Assembly (NCBI RefSeq): GCF_962719845.1
Contig: NZ_CAUIYF010000014.1
Location: 1 to 42,955 of the forward strand
Reading direction: 5' to 3'
Length of the DNA: 42,955 nt
Source of the DNA: Neisseria uirgultaei
GTDB lineage: Bacteria > Pseudomonadota > Gammaproteobacteria > Burkholderiales > Neisseriaceae
A program made the translations under genes and the position numbers. This document shows, one piece after another, positions 1-7,642 of this stretch; position 1 is the stretch's first letter, and each line of letters opens with the position of its first letter. Under the pieces are notes generated by a model. That model had not been told where the DNA came from. It did no database searches and saw only the letters and a list, made by a program, of their open reading frames with translations.

Positions 1-737
1 AAAAAACGGGGGGGGGGGGGATTCTCTTTGATTTACAACAACTTGCAGATAAAAAGATTGATTTGATCCTGCACCCTTCGTCCTTCAATTACCGCGACAT
101 CTCCAAAGGGGAGGACTTTTCGGATAATGATTTTGTCCGCCATTTTGAAACGCTGGTGGAGGGGCGGTACTATATCGCCAACACGTGGACAAAGATTGTC
201 AGGCGGGAAATAATCATCAAAAACAATCTGTTTTTCCCAAAAGGATACATTCACGAGGATTTCCCGTACAGTTTGCAATTGGCGCGTTTTATCAAGACTT
301 TTGCCTTTTACGATAACCCTTTTTACCAATACCGCGTTCTCGGCGGCTCTATCAGCCACAACATCAAATACAAAAATTTCAGCGATATGCTGACGCATCT
401 CGACCAGGGTGTGGATTTTTTAGTCGAAAACAAAAATTCCCCCATTTACGGCGGTTTGCAAAAATTTGTCTTCGACAATATCGGCTATCTGAGGTCTATA
501 TTGGTAAGGCTTTATTTTTCCAAAAACATTATCGTCATCTACCGGAAATATTTTTCATTTAAAGAAAAATGCAGAAAGATATTCGGCGCGAAGGCAATCC
601 GTCCGGTTTTTATCGGGAAGGCGGCATTCATCATAGGATTGCCGGTATTGCGCCTGCTCGTACCGCCTATGCTGTACCCGGCAATCAAGGCTTTTTATCA
701 GAAATTTTTTCGGAATAACCCTCCGGAAACCCCATAA
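1..737 (+). CDS. Family 2 glycosyltransferase, C-terminal part (phase-variable)
   Basis: The frame is open from the window edge through a run of 13 G (read as Gly codons) to the TAA at 737, so this is the 3' part of a longer gene. About 240 residues are visible. The segment with NTWTKIVRREII, the acidic HED of the GYIHEDFPYSLQL stretch, then YRVLGGSISHN, is typical of the C-terminal half of bacterial GT2 glycosyltransferases (GT-A fold), where the ED pair lies near the catalytic base. The nucleotide-sugar site would be upstream, outside the window. The C-terminus is basic and hydrophobic (a stretch around IIGLPVLRLLVPPML), consistent with membrane association. Such enzymes in Neisseria decorate lipooligosaccharide or pilin; which one cannot be told here. 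Slippage in the G tract would switch the gene on or off. The family is well supported; donor and acceptor are unknown. Confidence 0.8.
   Translation, partial: KTGGGGILFDLQQLADKKIDLILHPSSFNYRDISKGEDFSDNDFVRHFETLVEGRYYIANTWTKIVRREIIIKNNLFFPKGYIHEDFPYSLQLARFIKTFAFYDNPFYQYRVLGGSISHNIKYKNFSDMLTHLDQGVDFLVENKNSPIYGGLQKFVFDNIGYLRSILVRLYFSKNIIVIYRKYFSFKEKCRKIFGAKAIRPVFIGKAAFIIGLPVLRLLVPPMLYPAIKAFYQKFFRNNPPETP
8..20 (+). repeat. Poly-G tract (G13), phase-variation switch
   Basis: Thirteen consecutive G lie inside the glycosyltransferase reading frame. In Neisseria, tracts of this kind change length by slipped-strand mispairing and shift the downstream frame. As printed, the downstream part is in an open frame; the upstream frame is not visible. 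The window begins seven bases before the tract, so assembly may have stopped here and the true length is uncertain. Confidence 0.85.
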
Positions 738-786
738 TCAGAAGCGTGCGGAAAGAAATAGCCGCCCCGCCGGCGGGGTTGTGGTA

Positions 787-824
787 ATGCCGTCTGAAGC
801 CACGAATCCGGCTTCAGACGGCAT
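787..824. terminator. Inverted DUS pair after the glycosyltransferase gene
   Basis: ATGCCGTCTGAA and its reverse complement form a 15-bp stem (extended by GCC/GGC) with a short loop, 50 bp after the stop codon. Paired uptake sequences of this kind commonly serve as rho-independent terminators in Neisseria. The T-run that follows is weak. Confidence 0.7.
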
Positions 825-827
825 CTG

Positions 828-885
828 TTTACCAAAAAGCAAATAATCAGGTTTGGCGAAAAAAACAGATTTGCCTTTTGGTAAA
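828..885. promoter_or_regulatory. 17-bp inverted repeat, candidate operator
   Basis: TTTACCAAAARGCAAAT occurs at 828-844 and, inverted with one mismatch, at 869-885. The centres are about 41 bp apart, near four helical turns. The downstream arm covers part of the -35 element and the spacer of the predicted ribB promoter, so a bound protein could block polymerase or loop the DNA. Because the predicted start of transcription lies downstream, this is more likely a DNA-level operator than an RNA hairpin. Confidence 0.55.
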
Positions 886-899
886 TACAGGACTACAAT
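871..899 (+). promoter_or_regulatory. Sigma-70-type promoter for ribB
   Basis: TTGCCT (871-876) and TACAAT (894-899) are separated by exactly 17 bp and lie 33 bp before the first start codon. An arm of the 17-bp inverted repeat overlaps this promoter. No FMN riboswitch-like sequence is visible between promoter and gene. Confidence 0.6.
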
Positions 900-932
900 C
901 CGCTACATCCGATTTCTACAAAGGATAAAACG

Positions 933-2273
933 ATGACCGACACAGCCGGCTTGCGCCGCCGCAACCTGCGGCAATGGATAGCGGAACACTACGGCGGACT
1001 GCAAACCCGTTTTGCCGAAGCCGTTGCCCTCAACACAGGCGAACTCTCCGCCCTGTTGAAAAACAAATCCTTCGGCGAGAAAAAAGCCCGCAAAATCGAA
1101 CAGGCGGCAAAAATGCCCGCCTTCTGGCTCGATACCGAACACACCGACAGCCCGACCGAACACACAGGAAAACACACCATGTCCCATATTTCCACCATCC
1201 CCGAAATCCTAGCCGACATCAAAGTCGGCAAAATGGTCATCATTACCGATGCCGAAGACCGCGAAAACGAAGGCGACCTGCTGATGGCGGCTCAATTCGT
1301 TACCCCCGAAGCCGTCAACTTTATGATCAAACACGCGCGCGGCTTGGTCTGCCTGCCGATGGAGGGCGAAATGGTCGAAAAACTCGGCCTGCCGATGATG
1401 ACCCAAAAAAACGGCGCGCAATACGGCACCAACTTTACCGTTTCCATCGAAGCGGCGCACGGCATCACCACCGGCATTTCCGCCGCCGACCGCGCCCTGA
1501 CCATTCAAACCACCGTTTCCCCATCCGCCAAACCCGAAGACATCGTCCAACCCGGCCACATCTTCCCGCTTCGTGCCCAAAAAGGCGGCGTACTCGTCCG
1601 CGCCGGACACACCGAAGCCGGTGTCGATTTGGCTCAAATGAACGGGCTTATCCCCGCCGCCGTCATCTGTGAAATCATCAATGACGACGGCACCATGGCG
1701 CGTATGCCCGAGCTGATGAAATTTGCCGAAGAACACAATCTCAAAATCGGCACCATTGCCGACCTCATCGAATACCGCAGCCGCACCGAAAGCCTGCTCG
1801 AAGACATGGGCAACGCACCCGTACAAACCCCGTGGGGCGAGTTCCAACAACACGTTTACGTGGACAAGCTCTCCGGCGAAACCCACCTCGCCCTCGTCAA
1901 AGGCACGCCCTCCGCCGACACCGAAACCCTCGTCCGCGTCCACGAACCCTTCAGCGTCATGGACTTCATCCAAGCCAACCCGCGTCATTCATGGTCGCTG
2001 CCCAAAGCCCTTGAGCGCATCCAACAAGCCGAAAGCGGCGTCGTCATCCTTCTGCACCGCACCGAAGACGGCGCCGCCCTGCTCGACCGCACCCTGCCCA
2101 AAGGCGCAAACCAAGCCTACAAATGGGACAGCAAAAGCTACGGCATAGGCGCACAAATCCTCGCCGGCCTCAATGTTAAAAAACTGCGTGTATTGGGTCA
2201 GCCCTCGTCCTTTACCGGCTTGACCGGCTTCGGTTTGGAAGTCGTCGGTTTTGAAGAAGCAGAAAACAGATAA
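933..2273 (+). CDS. ribB: HTH-fused 3,4-dihydroxy-2-butanone-4-phosphate synthase with RibA-like tail
   Basis: Makes 3,4-dihydroxy-2-butanone 4-phosphate from ribulose 5-phosphate for riboflavin synthesis. Residues 1 to about 70 form a lambda-repressor-like helix-turn-helix domain (LNTGELSALL, then SFGEKKARKIEQAA). The synthase domain begins near residue 83 and shows DAEDRENEGDL, HARGLVC and RAGHTEAGVDL. The last 150 residues resemble GTP cyclohydrolase II, but the zinc-site motif VRVHSECLTGD is replaced by VRVHEPFSVMDF, with no cysteines, so that activity is probably lost (RibBX-like architecture). There are two plausible starts: 933 (AAAGGAT upstream) and an in-frame ATG at 1179 with its own AGGAA. 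The HTH may be a translated regulatory domain or the gene may yield two products. Enzyme identity is sure; the role of the N-terminal domain is inference. Confidence 0.9.
   Translation: MTDTAGLRRRNLRQWIAEHYGGLQTRFAEAVALNTGELSALLKNKSFGEKKARKIEQAAKMPAFWLDTEHTDSPTEHTGKHTMSHISTIPEILADIKVGKMVIITDAEDRENEGDLLMAAQFVTPEAVNFMIKHARGLVCLPMEGEMVEKLGLPMMTQKNGAQYGTNFTVSIEAAHGITTGISAADRALTIQTTVSPSAKPEDIVQPGHIFPLRAQKGGVLVRAGHTEAGVDLAQMNGLIPAAVICEIINDDGTMARMPELMKFAEEHNLKIGTIADLIEYRSRTESLLEDMGNAPVQTPWGEFQQHVYVDKLSGETHLALVKGTPSADTETLVRVHEPFSVMDFIQANPRHSWSLPKALERIQQAESGVVILLHRTEDGAALLDRTLPKGANQAYKWDSKSYGIGAQILAGLNVKKLRVLGQPSSFTGLTGFGLEVVGFEEAENR
1166..1181 (+). promoter_or_regulatory. Internal ribosome binding site and alternative ribB start
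   Basis: AGGAA at 1166-1170 sits eight bases before an in-frame ATG (1179-1181). Translation from here would give a 364-residue protein that begins at the normal DHBP synthase N-terminus without the helix-turn-helix domain. Confidence 0.5.
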
Positions 2274-2286
2274 ACCCGTCCGTACA

Positions 2287-2317
2287 ATGCCGTCTGAAAC
2301 CTGATTTCAGACGGCAT
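2287..2317. terminator. Inverted DUS pair after ribB
   Basis: ATGCCGTCTGAA and its inverse with a short loop follow the ribB stop by 13 bp and are followed by TTTG. Probable terminator of ribB. Confidence 0.7.
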
Positions 2318-2406
2318 TTGTTTCCCCGTTATTCCCCGTGAAGGCGGAAATCCGGACTGTTCCGTTTCGGTAAGGATTGAAAACAGCAGCAAAACCAAAC
2401 GCCTAG

Positions 2407-2426
2407 ATTCCCGTCTTCGCGGGAAT
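2407..2426. repeat. dRS3 repeat
   Basis: ATTCCC, eight bases, GGGAAT: an exact match to the neisserial dRS3 consensus. A degenerate copy starts at 2331. dRS3 copies are scattered through meningococcal intergenic DNA and are used as recombination or phage-insertion targets. Confidence 0.7.
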
Positions 2427-2452
2427 GACGGGCTTGCGTTTTCTGTTTGAAA

Positions 2453-2532
2453 ATGCCGTCTGAACCTGCGAGACTGTTGCGTGCCCCTGCTTCCGTTTTC
2501 AGACGGCATTGCCGTTTTAAATGCCGTCTGAA
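2453..2532. repeat. Cluster of three DNA uptake sequences
   Basis: ATGCCGTCTGAA at 2453-2464, the inverse at 2498-2509, and another forward copy at 2521-2532. They fill the gap between the convergent ribB and glgP genes. The rest of 2274-2572 holds only dRS3-like sequence and no gene that I can support. Confidence 0.8.
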
Positions 2533-2563
2533 AAAACAGCCGTTACTTTGTGTAACGGCTGTC
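2531..2563 (-). terminator. Rho-independent terminator of glgP
   Basis: Read on the minus strand: AGCCGTTAC, a five-base loop, GTAACGGCT, then GTTTTTTC. A 9-bp stem with a T-run, 13 bp beyond the glgP stop codon. Confidence 0.8.
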
Positions 2564-2572
2564 TGCTTTGCG

Positions 2573-5044
2573 TCAGGAAGACGGCAGTTCTTTGTTGCTC
2601 AATGGCTCGATGTGCCAAATATCGCGGCAGTAGTCGGCAATGGCGCGGTCGGATGAGAAAAAGCCCATATTGGCAATGTTGATCAAGGCTGATTTGCGCC
2701 ACGCGGAGGTGTTGCGGTAGTGTCCGTCCGCTTTGTATTGCGTGTCGATGTAGCTGCGGAAATCCGCCATCAGTTGATAGAAATCGCCGTACGGCTGCAA
2801 CACGTCTTTGTAGCGGCCCGGCTCTTCCGGCGAGAACGCGCCTTGGCTGATTTGGTTGACGACGCGGCGCAGGTCGCTGTCGCGCTCGATATAGCCCAAG
2901 GGGTCGTAACCGTTGCGGCGGATTTCTTCGACTTGTTCGACGGTGTTTCCGAATATATAGCAGTTGTCCGCGCCGACTTTTTCCAAAATTTCAACGTTCG
3001 CGCCGTCCAGCGTACCCATACAGATTGCGCCGTTGAGGGCAAATTTCATATTGCCGGTGCCGGATGCTTCCGTACCCGCCAGTGAGATTTGTTCGTGCAA
3101 ATCGGCGGCGGGGATGATGATTTGTGCGAGGCTGACGCTGTAATTCGGGATGAACACGACTTTAATCAGGTCGCGGATGCGTTCGTCGTTGTTGATGACG
3201 CGTGCCACATCGTTAATCAGGCGGATGATTTTTTTCGCCATATAGTAGGCGGATGCGGCTTTGCCGGCAAAGATGAACACGCGCGGCTGCCAATCGTAAT
3301 CGGGGTTTTCCAAGATTTTATTGTAGCGGTCCACGATGTGCATCACGTTCAAAGCTTGGCGTTTGTACTCGTGGATACGTTTGATTTGGATGTCGAAAAG
3401 CGCGTCGGTGCTGACTTTGATACCCAGCTCGGTTTCGATGTATTTGGCGAGGCGTTCTTTGGCGGCTTTTTTCACTGCGCCGAATTCCGCCTGCACGGCG
3501 GCATCGTCCGCCGTGCCGTTGAGCTTGGTCAGCTTGTCCAAATGCAAACGCCAGTCGTCTCCGCCCAAATGTTTGTCGAGGAACTTGGTCAACTCGGGGT
3601 TGGCGATGTTGATCCAGCGGCGCGGGGTTACGCCGTTGGTTACGTTGGTAAAGCGTTCGGGGAACACTTTGGCGAAGTCCGCAAAAATGGTGTTGACCAT
3701 CAGGTCGGAGTGGATTTTTGCCACGCCGTTGACCTTGTGCGAACCGATGACGGCAAGCCAACCCATACGCACGCGGCGCCCGTGGGTTTCGTCGATGATG
3801 GAGACGCGGCGGACAAAGTCTTCACCAAAACCCTGTTCCTGTACGCTGTTGAGGAAGCGGGCGTTGATTTCAAAGACGATGTCCAGATGTCGGGGCAGCA
3901 GGCGCGCCATCAGCTCGACCGGCCAGGTTTCCAAGGCTTCGCTCATCAGCGTGTGGTTGGTGTAGGAGAAGATTTTGCAGCACATTTCCCATGCTTTTGT
4001 CCATTCGATACCTTCTTCGTCGATCAAAATGCGCATCAGCTCGGGAATGGCAAGCACGGGATGGGTGTCGTTCAGGTGGATGGCGGCTTTGTCGGCAAGG
4101 TTTTCAACGCTCGGGAAACGGCATTTGTGGCGTGCGACGATGTCTTGAACCGAGGCGGAAACAAGGAAATATTCCTGTTTCAGGCGCAGCTCTCTGCCGC
4201 TGTCGGTAGAATCGTTCGGATAGAGGACGCGGGAGATGTTTTCGTCGCTGTTTTGCGCGCGGACGGCAGAGGCATAGTCGCCCTTGTTGAAGTCGGCAAG
4301 GTTGAACAGTTTGCCGGCGTGCGCCGTCCACAAGCGCAACGGGTTGGCACATTCGCCGCCGTAGCCCGGGATGATTTCATCGTATGCCATCGCGGAGATT
4401 TCTTCTTCGGGCAGCCATTCTTTTTTGCCGCCCATATTCAGAAGCTGACCGCCGAAACGGACGGAATACTGTTTGTTCGGACGGGCAAACTGCCAAGCCA
4501 AATCCTGATCCAGCCACAAATCGGGTTTTTCGACCTGCTGTCCGTCCGCGATTTCCTGTTTGAACATACCGTATTGGTAGCGGATGCCGTAGCCCATTGC
4601 CGGAATCCGCAAAGTGGCGAGCGAATCCAAGAAGCAGGCGGCAAGGCGGCCCAAACCGCCGTTGCCCAAACCCGGGTCTTGTTCTTGTTCGCAAACGTCG
4701 GCGAACGCTTTGCCCAGTTGGCGGAACGCCTCTTCAAATTCGGCGTAAACGCCTTCGTTGATCAGGGCGTTGACAAATGCGCGGCCGAGCAGGAATTCCA
4801 TAGACAGGTAGTAAACCATACGCTTCCCGTTTTCGATGTGGGCGCGGCGGGTTTTCAGGAAGTCTTCGGCAATCAGGTCGCGTGCGGCAAGCATCGCGGC
4901 GTTGAGCCATTGGTGTTCGTTGGCATCTTTGGGGTCTGCGCCCAAAATGAAAATCAGCTTATAGACGATTGCCTTGCGGATGGTCTCTGCATCCGGCTTG
5001 GGCATAACGTAGTCGAAACCGGAAATGGGAAGTTTCTGAGCCAT
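2573..5044 (-). CDS. glgP: Glycogen/alpha-glucan phosphorylase
   Basis: Releases glucose 1-phosphate from the non-reducing ends of alpha-1,4-glucans with inorganic phosphate; cytoplasmic, PLP-dependent. The 823 residues match the usual length of bacterial glycogen phosphorylases. The PLP-binding motif EASGTGNMKFALNG is present with the lysine near residue 667. Also visible are GNGGLGRLAACFLDS, the substrate-side KRIHEYKRQ and the conserved VTNGVTPRRW. The start has AAAGG upstream. It lies 113 bp downstream of glgX on the same strand, and the pair suggests breakdown of branched glucan: phosphorylase trims chains and GlgX removes the limit branches. No glgA, glgB or glgC is present in this window. 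The gap contains an imperfect uptake-sequence pair, so co-transcription is likely but not certain. Confidence 0.95.
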   Translation of the reverse strand: MAQKLPISGFDYVMPKPDAETIRKAIVYKLIFILGADPKDANEHQWLNAAMLAARDLIAEDFLKTRRAHIENGKRMVYYLSMEFLLGRAFVNALINEGVYAEFEEAFRQLGKAFADVCEQEQDPGLGNGGLGRLAACFLDSLATLRIPAMGYGIRYQYGMFKQEIADGQQVEKPDLWLDQDLAWQFARPNKQYSVRFGGQLLNMGGKKEWLPEEEISAMAYDEIIPGYGGECANPLRLWTAHAGKLFNLADFNKGDYASAVRAQNSDENISRVLYPNDSTDSGRELRLKQEYFLVSASVQDIVARHKCRFPSVENLADKAAIHLNDTHPVLAIPELMRILIDEEGIEWTKAWEMCCKIFSYTNHTLMSEALETWPVELMARLLPRHLDIVFEINARFLNSVQEQGFGEDFVRRVSIIDETHGRRVRMGWLAVIGSHKVNGVAKIHSDLMVNTIFADFAKVFPERFTNVTNGVTPRRWINIANPELTKFLDKHLGGDDWRLHLDKLTKLNGTADDAAVQAEFGAVKKAAKERLAKYIETELGIKVSTDALFDIQIKRIHEYKRQALNVMHIVDRYNKILENPDYDWQPRVFIFAGKAASAYYMAKKIIRLINDVARVINNDERIRDLIKVVFIPNYSVSLAQIIIPAADLHEQISLAGTEASGTGNMKFALNGAICMGTLDGANVEILEKVGADNCYIFGNTVEQVEEIRRNGYDPLGYIERDSDLRRVVNQISQGAFSPEEPGRYKDVLQPYGDFYQLMADFRSYIDTQYKADGHYRNTSAWRKSALINIANMGFFSSDRAIADYCRDIWHIEPLSNKELPSS

Positions 5045-5090
5045 GTGAAACAGCCTTTCTCTGTGGGGTGATTGAAAAATAGGTTTCCGT

Positions 5091-5124
5091 ATGCCGTCTG
5101 AAGGGTCGCCGGTTCAGACGACAT
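5091..5124. repeat. Imperfect inverted DUS pair between glgX and glgP
   Basis: A perfect ATGCCGTCTGAA at 5091-5102 faces TTCAGACGACAT, which has one change in the core. The stem is weaker than other pairs and may only partly stop transcription from glgX into glgP. Confidence 0.6.
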
Positions 5125-5157
5125 TTCTTTTATTTATGTTCTTTGTGTTCGGGCGGG

Positions 5158-7149
5158 TCATGCTTCCTGCTTCAAAACCCAAATGCCCATATGTCCGGCG
5201 GCAAACCGATTTTCAGAAGCATTGTAATTAAATTTCTCCGATGGTACGCAAGAAACCTGCCACCGTCCTTGAGGCAGGTTAAAAAACTGCCGATTACGCG
5301 CACCGTTGACCAACAGCAGCCATTCTCCGTCAAGCAGAACCTGCATCGATTTTGCCGTCCTGTCGTGCCAGTTTTCATGATTCATCGGCACACCGTCGGC
5401 ATTCAGCCAGCGCACCCTGCCCTCCATCCACCAGATGTTTTCGTTCAAAATGCTGATTTCCCGACGCAGGGCAATCAGCGATTTCGTGTAATCCTGCAAC
5501 ATTTCGTCCGCGTCCTGCCAGTCTAGCCACGCAATCGGGTTGTCTTGGCAATAGGCATTGTTGTTGCCCTGCTGGCTGTTGCCGAACTCGTCGCCGCCGA
5601 GCAGCATCGGGATGCCGTTGGAAAGGAACAGCGAGGCAAGCAGTGCTTTGGCGGTGTATTCGCGGCTTTGCCGTATGTCCGCGTCGCCGGCCGCGCCTTC
5701 GATGCCGTGGTTGTAGCTGATGTTGCCGTTGTGTCCGTCGCGGTTGCCTTCGCCGTTGGCATCGTTGTGTTTTTCGTTGTAACTGACCAGGTCGCGCAGG
5801 GTAAAGCCGTCGTGTGCGGTAATGAAGTTGAGGCTTGCCGAGGGCTTGCGTCCGCCGTGGCGGAACAGGTCGGACGAGCCTGCCAGACGTTCGGCAAACG
5901 CGCCCAAATTGCCGTTTTCCCACACCCAAAACGCGCGCATATCGTCGCGGAAACGTCCGTTCCATTCGGCAAACGGCGGCGGAAACTGCCCCAAACGGTA
6001 GCCGTCGCCGCCGATGTCCCACGCTTCGGCAATCAGTTTCACATCTGCCAGCACGGGGTCTTGGTAAAGCGTTTGGAAAAAATGCCCGTCCGTTCGGAAA
6101 TCCGGCCCGCGTCCCAAAACCGTTCCCAAGTCGAAGCGGAAACCGTCTATATGGAAGTGTTCCGCCCAATAGCGCAGGCTGTCCGCAGCCCAACGTGCCA
6201 CATCGCGGTCGGCAATACGCAGCGTGTTGCCGCAGCCCGACCAGTTTTCATAACCGCCGTGCGGCTTGTGCCAATACCAGCGCGCATTGTCGATACCGCG
6301 CTGGCACAGCATCGCGCCGGTTTCGTCCTGTTCGGCGGTATGGTTGTACACCACGTCCAAAATCACTTCCAAACCTGCCGCGTGCAGCGATTTGACCGCC
6401 TGTTTCAGCTCCGCCGCAGCCTGTTCCGCCTCCGCCGCATAGGACGGCTCGACTGCGAAATGGGCGCAAGTGTTGTAACCCCAATAGTTCGACAGCCCCG
6501 CCTGCTGCAAATGGTATTCGTCAAGATGCTGCTGAACCGGCAGCAGCTCGAGCGTGGTAACGCCCAAATCCTTCAAATAGGCAATCACGCGCGTATCGGA
6601 CAGGGCGCGGTATGTTCCGGCGTGTGCCAAATCGGGAAACTGTTTGGTCAGCCCCTTGACGTGCGCCTCGTAAATCACGGTTTGCGCCAAGGGGACGCGC
6701 GGACGGCGGTCGCCGCCCCAGTCGAAACCGTCATCGCCACGCACCACGCTTTTGGGCGCGAACGCCGCGTTGTCGCGCCCGTCCTCCGGTCTGAACCATG
6801 CCATCTCTTCCGCATTGCGGAAACCCGGTTTGCCGTCGGTCTGCCGCGCATACGGATCGAGCAGCAGCTTTTGCGGATTGAAACAGGATCCCGCCTCCGC
6901 GTCCGCCCTACCGTACACGCGGTAGCCGTAACGCTGCCCCGCGCCGATTCCGCGCACAAAGCCGTGAAACACCGTGCCTTCGTGCGAAGGCAGCACCAAG
7001 CGCGTTTCCCTGTTTCCATCATCAAACAGGCACAGTTCCACTTTTTCGGCATTGCCTGAAAACAAGGCGAAATTGACCCCGCCGTCCATCGGCACCGCCC
7101 CCATCGGATAAGGAAATCCGCTTTCGATAACATATTTTTCGGCAACCAT
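5158..7149 (-). CDS. glgX: Glycogen debranching enzyme (isoamylase-type GH13)
   Basis: Hydrolyses alpha-1,6 branches of phosphorylase-limited glycogen. The 663 residues carry an N-terminal CBM48-like beta domain (about 10-110) and a GH13 barrel. Catalytic residues are visible: the nucleophile in GFRFDLGTVLG (Asp about 340), the acid/base in LIAEAWDIGG (Glu about 375) and the third acid in FITAHDGFTL (Asp about 447). The motif DVVYNHTAE marks GH13 region I. The start uses GGAACG a few bases upstream. It lies upstream of glgP on the same strand; both enzymes are needed for complete glucan breakdown. Close alternatives within GH13 (TreX or isoamylase) cannot be fully excluded, but length and context favour GlgX. 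Confidence 0.93.
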   Translation of the reverse strand: MVAEKYVIESGFPYPMGAVPMDGGVNFALFSGNAEKVELCLFDDGNRETRLVLPSHEGTVFHGFVRGIGAGQRYGYRVYGRADAEAGSCFNPQKLLLDPYARQTDGKPGFRNAEEMAWFRPEDGRDNAAFAPKSVVRGDDGFDWGGDRRPRVPLAQTVIYEAHVKGLTKQFPDLAHAGTYRALSDTRVIAYLKDLGVTTLELLPVQQHLDEYHLQQAGLSNYWGYNTCAHFAVEPSYAAEAEQAAAELKQAVKSLHAAGLEVILDVVYNHTAEQDETGAMLCQRGIDNARWYWHKPHGGYENWSGCGNTLRIADRDVARWAADSLRYWAEHFHIDGFRFDLGTVLGRGPDFRTDGHFFQTLYQDPVLADVKLIAEAWDIGGDGYRLGQFPPPFAEWNGRFRDDMRAFWVWENGNLGAFAERLAGSSDLFRHGGRKPSASLNFITAHDGFTLRDLVSYNEKHNDANGEGNRDGHNGNISYNHGIEGAAGDADIRQSREYTAKALLASLFLSNGIPMLLGGDEFGNSQQGNNNAYCQDNPIAWLDWQDADEMLQDYTKSLIALRREISILNENIWWMEGRVRWLNADGVPMNHENWHDRTAKSMQVLLDGEWLLLVNGARNRQFFNLPQGRWQVSCVPSEKFNYNASENRFAAGHMGIWVLKQEA

Positions 7150-7210
7150 AAAACCGTTCCAAAAATAAAATAATCAAATGACTCAGCCCGATACAACGGA
7201 TAAAGCCCCG

Positions 7211-7249
7211 ATGCCGTCTGAAGCGGGCTTTCCCGCCTTCAGACGGCAT
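7211..7249. terminator. Inverted DUS pair between rarA and glgX
   Basis: ATGCCGTCTGAAG with CGGG/CCCG extension forms a long hairpin. It lies upstream of glgX and downstream of rarA on the minus strand and could separate their transcripts. Confidence 0.65.
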
Positions 7250-7642
7250 CTCAAACTTCAAAACCCGATTCATCGTGCGGTGCTTTATGTGCCGTCCTGT
7301 GTGTTGAAGCATCTAAACACCGACGCGCCACACCGCCTTCAGACGGCATCGCCGCCCTTCCCTGCAAACGGACGGCAGCGGCGGATCGTTAAAACCCGGT
7401 CTGAAAAATAAGCGGTGGCGCAAAAGCCGTTTCAGCCGCCGCAAAGCCCGTGCCGACAAACCCCGAATCGTTCCGCAACCGGCACGGCAAGGGCGGCACG
7501 CGTTCAGACGGCATCCCGAGGCTCGAAATGCCGTCTGAAGGCTTTTGCGGCAGGCAGTCAAGATAGAGCAAAACACCAAGTCGGCAAAATCCGCCGCGCC
7601 TGTCAAACAACACGGCAGGAAGCCGCCCTGCCCCAATCCGCC
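7250..7642. repeat. Intergenic stretch with scattered DUS copies
   Basis: Holds an inverted DUS at 7338-7349 and a divergent pair at 7503-7514 and 7528-7539. Short frames here lack convincing ribosome binding sites or recognisable content. I see no gene. Confidence 0.6.

Noticed and set aside
738..932. FMN riboswitch upstream of ribB
   Set aside because: None of the conserved riboswitch core sequences is present; the leader contains instead an inverted DUS pair and a 17-bp palindrome.
3089..5071. Long plus-strand frame (660 codons) opposite glgP
   Set aside because: Antisense shadow of a highly conserved gene with GC-rich third positions; no ribosome binding site and no recognisable domain.
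5545..7059. Long plus-strand frame opposite glgX
   Set aside because: Same reason; the minus-strand frame carries all catalytic motifs of GlgX.
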